This document shows, in pieces, positions 59,350 through 64,000 of a stretch of 64,000 bases of DNA. The stretch covers positions 43,552,947 through 43,616,946 of the forward strand of contig CM031611.1 of NCBI GenBank assembly GCA_018398815.1. The letters are read 5' to 3'. Source of the DNA: Conus ventricosus (taxonomy: Eukaryota > Mollusca > Gastropoda > Neogastropoda > Conidae). Numbering within the stretch: the stretch's first letter is position 1; each line of letters starts with the position of its first letter. Position numbers and translations under genes: made by a program. The notes beneath the pieces are model-generated. The model saw only the letters and a list, made by a program, of their open reading frames with translations. It ran no database searches and was not told the origin of the DNA.

Positions 59350-60780
59350 AAGAGAAATTAAGAACAGAGTTTAAGCAGTTTACTCTCTTTATTCAACTTG
59401 TTTTTGTTGAAAAGTCATTTTGATAAACACAAGACAAACTTTTCTTTCAGGCTTAAATGTTGAAAAGAAAATGTGTTTGAATAATGCATTGCCATTAATT
59501 GCATCATAAATAAAGAGGTCATCTGATCGGTCGTTTGATTGAAATAGAAGGTGAAGGGAAACCTGATCGACAATTTTGTGAAAAGCGGTAAAGGAATGAT
59601 TTCAATGGAACTGAAGAAAAGCAAGTGAAGGCACATGTTTTGAGTTCAGCAGTTTAGGAGGAATGAAGTACAGAAGGTGAACATGAACATCATACAGCAG
59701 CAAAATGGATATGGAAAAGGTATTTGCCTCTCGTCTTGCTACCCCCCCTTTTTCTTTTTTTTAAAAAGCTTTTGTTATTCTTCTCACCATCCTCGGCCCT
59801 TCTTTCTCAAACGCACCACCACTTTGCGCAGTCCTATACCCATACTTGATTACTGTGGTTCTACTAATGATGGGGGGGGGGGTTCTCTCTTGCTCACCTT
59901 TTGTTGGATTTGGGGCTTTTTTTTTTTTTTGTGCCCCTGAGGGAGTCGGCAGGCGCCCTAGCAGCCTGCAACAAATAGCCCCACCTCCCCCATTTCCTTT
60001 CCTCAGTGTGACCCTTCCTGTCCGTGATGTCCGTGTGCTGTGAGGGTGGAGACATGGGGACGAGGACGGTGAGAACAGTGGGAGCAGTGTCGCCCGGTTG
60101 GCAGGCATCAGTTCATGTTTCTTCTGTAAGCATTGTCTTGTGTTGATCTGAGGTGGGTTTTTTTTTTTTTTTTTGTTTGTGTGGTTTGCTTTCCTTCTAG
60201 GAAACACAACTTTCTTTTTCAGTCAATGTTTACAGATTGGGGAAGTGGTTCAACAGTATGACTGCTTCTTTTGTCTCTGTGTGCATGTGTGTGTGTGTGA
60301 TAAAGAGAGAGAGAGAGAGAGAGACAGACCACCTCTCTGTTTTTTTCTTTTGTCTCTTCCAGAGGGATGGGAGTCATGTTTTGGGTTATTAGCAAAGTGA
60401 CCTGCCAGTGTCCATGTGGTCAACGATGAACACGAGCCTGGCAGCTCACCCAGTCCAAAAACAAGGTTTTATTGTGTGATTTTAAAAATTAAAATTAAAC
60501 TTTCTGAAACTCTGCTTGATGTCTGTTTTATGTGTTGCATATGTATTTTTTTGTGATCTCAAGAAACTGCTTAATGACCAAGAGCATTGCATGATAATGG
60601 ATAGTAGTTGTAAACCCATTTTGTGCAGAAAATGCATCCCGATTGCCTGATGGATATACATGTGACAAAAAACAGAGCGCCAACTCTTTAAAAAAAAAAG
60701 AAAAGAAAAAAAAGAACAAGATGAATAGAACTTTAAGAAAAAGAAGAAAAAAAAGTTCTTGTGTTTCAATGTCCAGTGTC
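59350..60780. other. no gene recognised
   Basis: G- and T-runs at 59,873-59,882, 59,920-59,931 and 60,159-60,174, and a (GA)n run at 60,305-60,325. No exon was seen. Confidence 0.4.
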
Positions 60781-60782
60781 AA

Positions 60783-60935
60783 CCTCATCGATCAGCATTT
60801 TAAAAAAAAGTCTCATATTCTCAAACGCTTCATGTTCTGCTCTCGTATGACCTGTTTCGATAGCCTTGCTACATTGGAATGAGTGGCATGGATGCAGTGC
60901 CACTGAGATACGCTCAAAATAGGAGCCAGCCAAAC
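60783..60935 (+). repeat. internally deleted composite SINE/R1 copy
   Basis: It begins CATCGATCAGCAT + A-run + AGTCTCATATTCT as at 25,958-25,995, then jumps to GAGTGGCATGGATGCAGTGCC and CACTGAGA as at 26,393-26,420. The middle of R1 is missing. Confidence 0.75.
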
Positions 60936-62907
60936 AAAACACTTGCTCACATGATGTGCAGAGTGAAAATCGCGCAAGGAAAGATGATCCTGAACGGGGT
61001 TTGACCGATTCAAATGGAAATCGCTTTTCGCTGCATGCAGGTCCATAGATCTTTCACTGAATGTGGCATAGCCTGGGAAAGTTGAGAAAAATTAAGCATT
61101 TAAAGGATCATGTTGACAATGGTTTATCAGCTGTCAGCAACTCCAAAGGCAATGTTCAGATTTTTCATAATCCAGATTCAGGCTGAAAAGTGCCACCCCA
61201 ACATCAAGCTAGAGCTTGGACAGCTGGAGAGAACATTTTTCCCAGGTCTGAACACATACAATTTCGCTGGGTTGATGTGAGAATGATGGTTTCCTGGTGC
61301 TTGATGTAGAGGTGTCACTTTTCAGGCTCAGGATGGAAATCAAGCCCCTGAACACATTTATAAGCACACACACCACCCGCACGTGTGCAGTCACACCTTG
61401 ACAAACATCATAGGAGAAACATATATCATGTTACGGTACATCTATTTATTCAACAAGATCTGCCAGAACAGAAACGAAATGATCCAAAGGGTGCTCAGCA
61501 CACAGTGATATGCATAACATAAAATAATTCAGATCTAGTCATTGGTATCGAACAAAACACACCACTGCTACTTGTGCTGCATCTTTGATCAGTCAAATCA
61601 AGAGACGAACTAGCCTAAAACACAATGGAGGAGACGAGGAGCAGGAAACAAAGCATGACATGATATGATTAAATAAATGCACTCCGTCCTCACAAAATCA
61701 GGATTTGGCAACAAAACGTCAGATTAAACAGATATGTAGCAAACCCTACGAAAGACCGGAGGAGGCAGAGGAAAATAAAATGTTCTCCATTGAAAACAAG
61801 GAAGATATTTGGATACAATATTCTTCAGAACAAAAACCCTTACAATAAACACAACATCACTTCATATTAACCATCACATTTTGTTGAATTGATCAAGGGC
61901 TTGCATAATCAAGTATGCCTCAAGGGCGAGTCACAAAATTTGATGCAGATATTTCAATTAACACAGCACCCAATGTTTAAAATTGCAACCTCTGTTGTCT
62001 TTGAACTCAAGAAAATAAGTAGTGCATCTGCTCATAGAGAAGAGTTGCGAAAAGTGGTTGGAAGGAAGAAAAAGCAGAAAGGCAGGGTGATGCGTATCTG
62101 AGATGGGCAATTTTAACAGTGGTGGAGAGATGGCAGGCATGGAGGCTGTGAGGGTAATGGCGATAGGAAGGGGTGGGGCAGAAGGCTTGTACCTGAATAG
62201 AGAAAATTCTCTATTTTCCTTGCATGTCGGAATAATTATATGCTGTTAGTGTCAAAGCCTTCCTGAATCACAGAAACTTTGAAGGGATATTTTCTCAAAG
62301 ATTTACATGTACACAAAAACATGCTGAATGGTTCAGCTGAATTTCACCAATGAAACAAACAAAAAGAAAGGTTCATTATTTAATTAATCTTGCTTTCACA
62401 TAAAGCCAACAGATATAAACTGAAACACAAAAATCTTCCTGAAACGAAGACAAACATATAACAGAACTTCACTTCTACACAAACACAACAAAATATCAAA
62501 TGCAAGTGTCCATACTTGCACAAGCCTGTTCTTTCTCTATTCCTACAAAAAAAATTGGAGTTCCAAACGCCTGTGTTCTAATTAATGGAATGGCAAGAGA
62601 AGCACTGACCAATAACTGATATATATATATATATAATAAACTCTGCATTCTGTGGCAGTCCTGCAGAAAGAATTGTGCATGTCAGGTAGAAACGGCATGG
62701 CTACAGAGTGCTAGAGATGTATCAGCATGTAATGTACATGCTGGTAACCTGATTTCCAAATACCATGACGTTTATGTGCATACGCATGATCTGAAGGTGG
62801 AGGTGCATTCTTTGATTCTAGGACACAAAAAATGGTAAAGTTGGGGGGGAAAAAAAGAAGAGCATCCACTTCTTCTAAACACCAACACTGGCAGCTCTCC
62901 TGGTCCT
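60936..62907. other. no exon found; possible 3' UTR of a minus-strand gene in the right part
   Basis: On the minus strand an AATAAA (plus-strand TTTATT) lies at 61,445. Together with the candidate last exon at 62,908 this would give a 1.4-kb 3' UTR. An (AT)n run lies at 62,622-62,636. Confidence 0.3.
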
Positions 62908-62942
62908 CAGTCCTCCTCCTCCACCCACGCCAACCACAGGTT
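62908..62942 (-). CDS. candidate terminal exon of a convergent gene
   Basis: On the minus strand, GCTTGCAG is followed by a short frame encoding ENLWLAWVEEED and TGA. The acidic tail and good acceptor are suggestive, but the exon is too short to identify a gene. Confidence 0.3.
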
Positions 62943-62947
62943 CTCTA

Positions 62948-64000
62948 CTGCAAGCTGATCAGTCAGCTCAGATGTTTCCAATACAGTGTAGACAGCTATA
63001 TTTTCGGCTGACAACTACACTTTTTTTTCTAAATAACTGTGAACTACAACCACCTACAACGCTGCCTGGGCTGTGGACGACTACTGTGTGGTTTATAATG
63101 ACAGGAATTCAAGGAAACCACTTGGCACATGACACAAAGAGTAACACAGACCTGGTCACAAAACACCAACTGATTATTCATCCTTTCTCCACTTCTACCT
63201 GTTGATACCACTGTACACAGATGGTTTTTATGTGTGTGTATGTGAGTGTGCTCTCGTTTGTTTACTCATTTGTTCTCGTTTTTATTTGTTTTGAAAATCA
63301 AATTGCCTGAAACTATACAAGACCTTTAAAATGCTGCGAAACGACTCTACTAAATCATTGATCGATTTTGCTAGTTTTCAGTCATCATTTTGTGACAAAC
63401 ATGAATTTTCACAGATTTTTATCTTCATTTATAACATACTTCCAATATCATGTGTTTGATAAAAATACATTTTCTTCCTTTATAACATACTTTCAATATG
63501 TTTACAAATAAAAATGCACTGATTAGTAGTCCAAGTCCTTTTCTGAACAACTGACTGGTACCAAAACACTTAAAGTTACTATCTTTTCTTTTTTTTTTTT
63601 TTGGTGCTTCACTTACTAAGACTACCATTCATCAGAAGACCTAAACCAGTCAGTACATTTAAAGAATGCCATTAGTTGGTTCACCAAAAAAGATCATGTT
63701 TATTTCAAAGACTACCATTAATTTGATCTATTAAAATATAGATTACTGCAGTTTCCAACTGCTACTTCTTTTCTGTCTGAACAACACAAATAAATAATGA
63801 CAACAAACAAGAAGAAAAAAAAAAGTAACACCTTCAACTTTGCACATTTTGCTACTAAGCTTTACCATTATCAGACAGCCTGTTCTATTGTTTTCCTTTC
63901 TCATAAATCAGTATTGCAGTTTCTATTATTCCAGAAAAAAAAAGGTCCCAACACTCTGACAGTAACAGTGTGAACAACTATGGAAATCACTGTCGCGCAA
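62948..64000. other. no gene recognised
   Basis: AT-rich. TTATAACATACTT(C/T)CAATAT occurs twice at 63,429 and 63,480. No exon was seen. Confidence 0.4.

Overview
The window is eukaryotic, intron-rich, repeat-rich animal DNA. The PSMC2 protein sequence, the non-LTR and DIRS-like retroelements and the extreme CA/GT microsatellite load point to a lophotrochozoan, most likely a gastropod mollusc. That is inference; nothing here fixes the species. There are no operons, rRNA genes, true tRNA genes or CRISPR arrays. Most long open frames are low-complexity or minisatellite artefacts. Layout: 1-346 is the start of a LINE ORF1 leaving the left edge. 2.4-7.8 kb is an old, diverged tandem duplication of about 1.5 kb units with a young 69-bp minisatellite inside it. 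9.49-30.14 kb holds an eight-exon minus-strand gene of roughly 265-280 residues that I cannot name. Its introns carry a piggyBac remnant, a LINE RNase H fragment, a composite SINE, a foldback element and several minisatellites, and a 35-copy 40-bp array sits just upstream of it. 32.4-33.5 kb is the end of a second LINE (minus strand). 35.0-42.3 kb is a complete but indel-ridden Ty3/Gypsy LTR element (minus strand). 44.12-58.91 kb carries ten exons of PSMC2, the 26S proteasome ATPase Rpt1, on the plus strand; its N-terminal exon was not found. A DIRS-type tyrosine recombinase fragment and a 306-bp inverted-repeat element lie in its introns. 62.9 kb may hold the last exon of a minus-strand gene convergent with PSMC2. 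The two genes show no functional link; they are simply neighbours. Two themes stand out. First, tandem repeats repeatedly span exon-intron junctions: six extra copies of a 5' splice site behind one exon of the unknown gene, and duplicated 3' splice sites before two PSMC2 exons. Second, PSMC2 is almost perfectly conserved in protein yet carries at least ten single-base indels, mostly deletions, and the stretch at about 33.0-43.9 kb looks worse still. An under-polished long-read assembly explains this better than pseudogene decay, and it means reading frames in this window must be judged with indels in mind.
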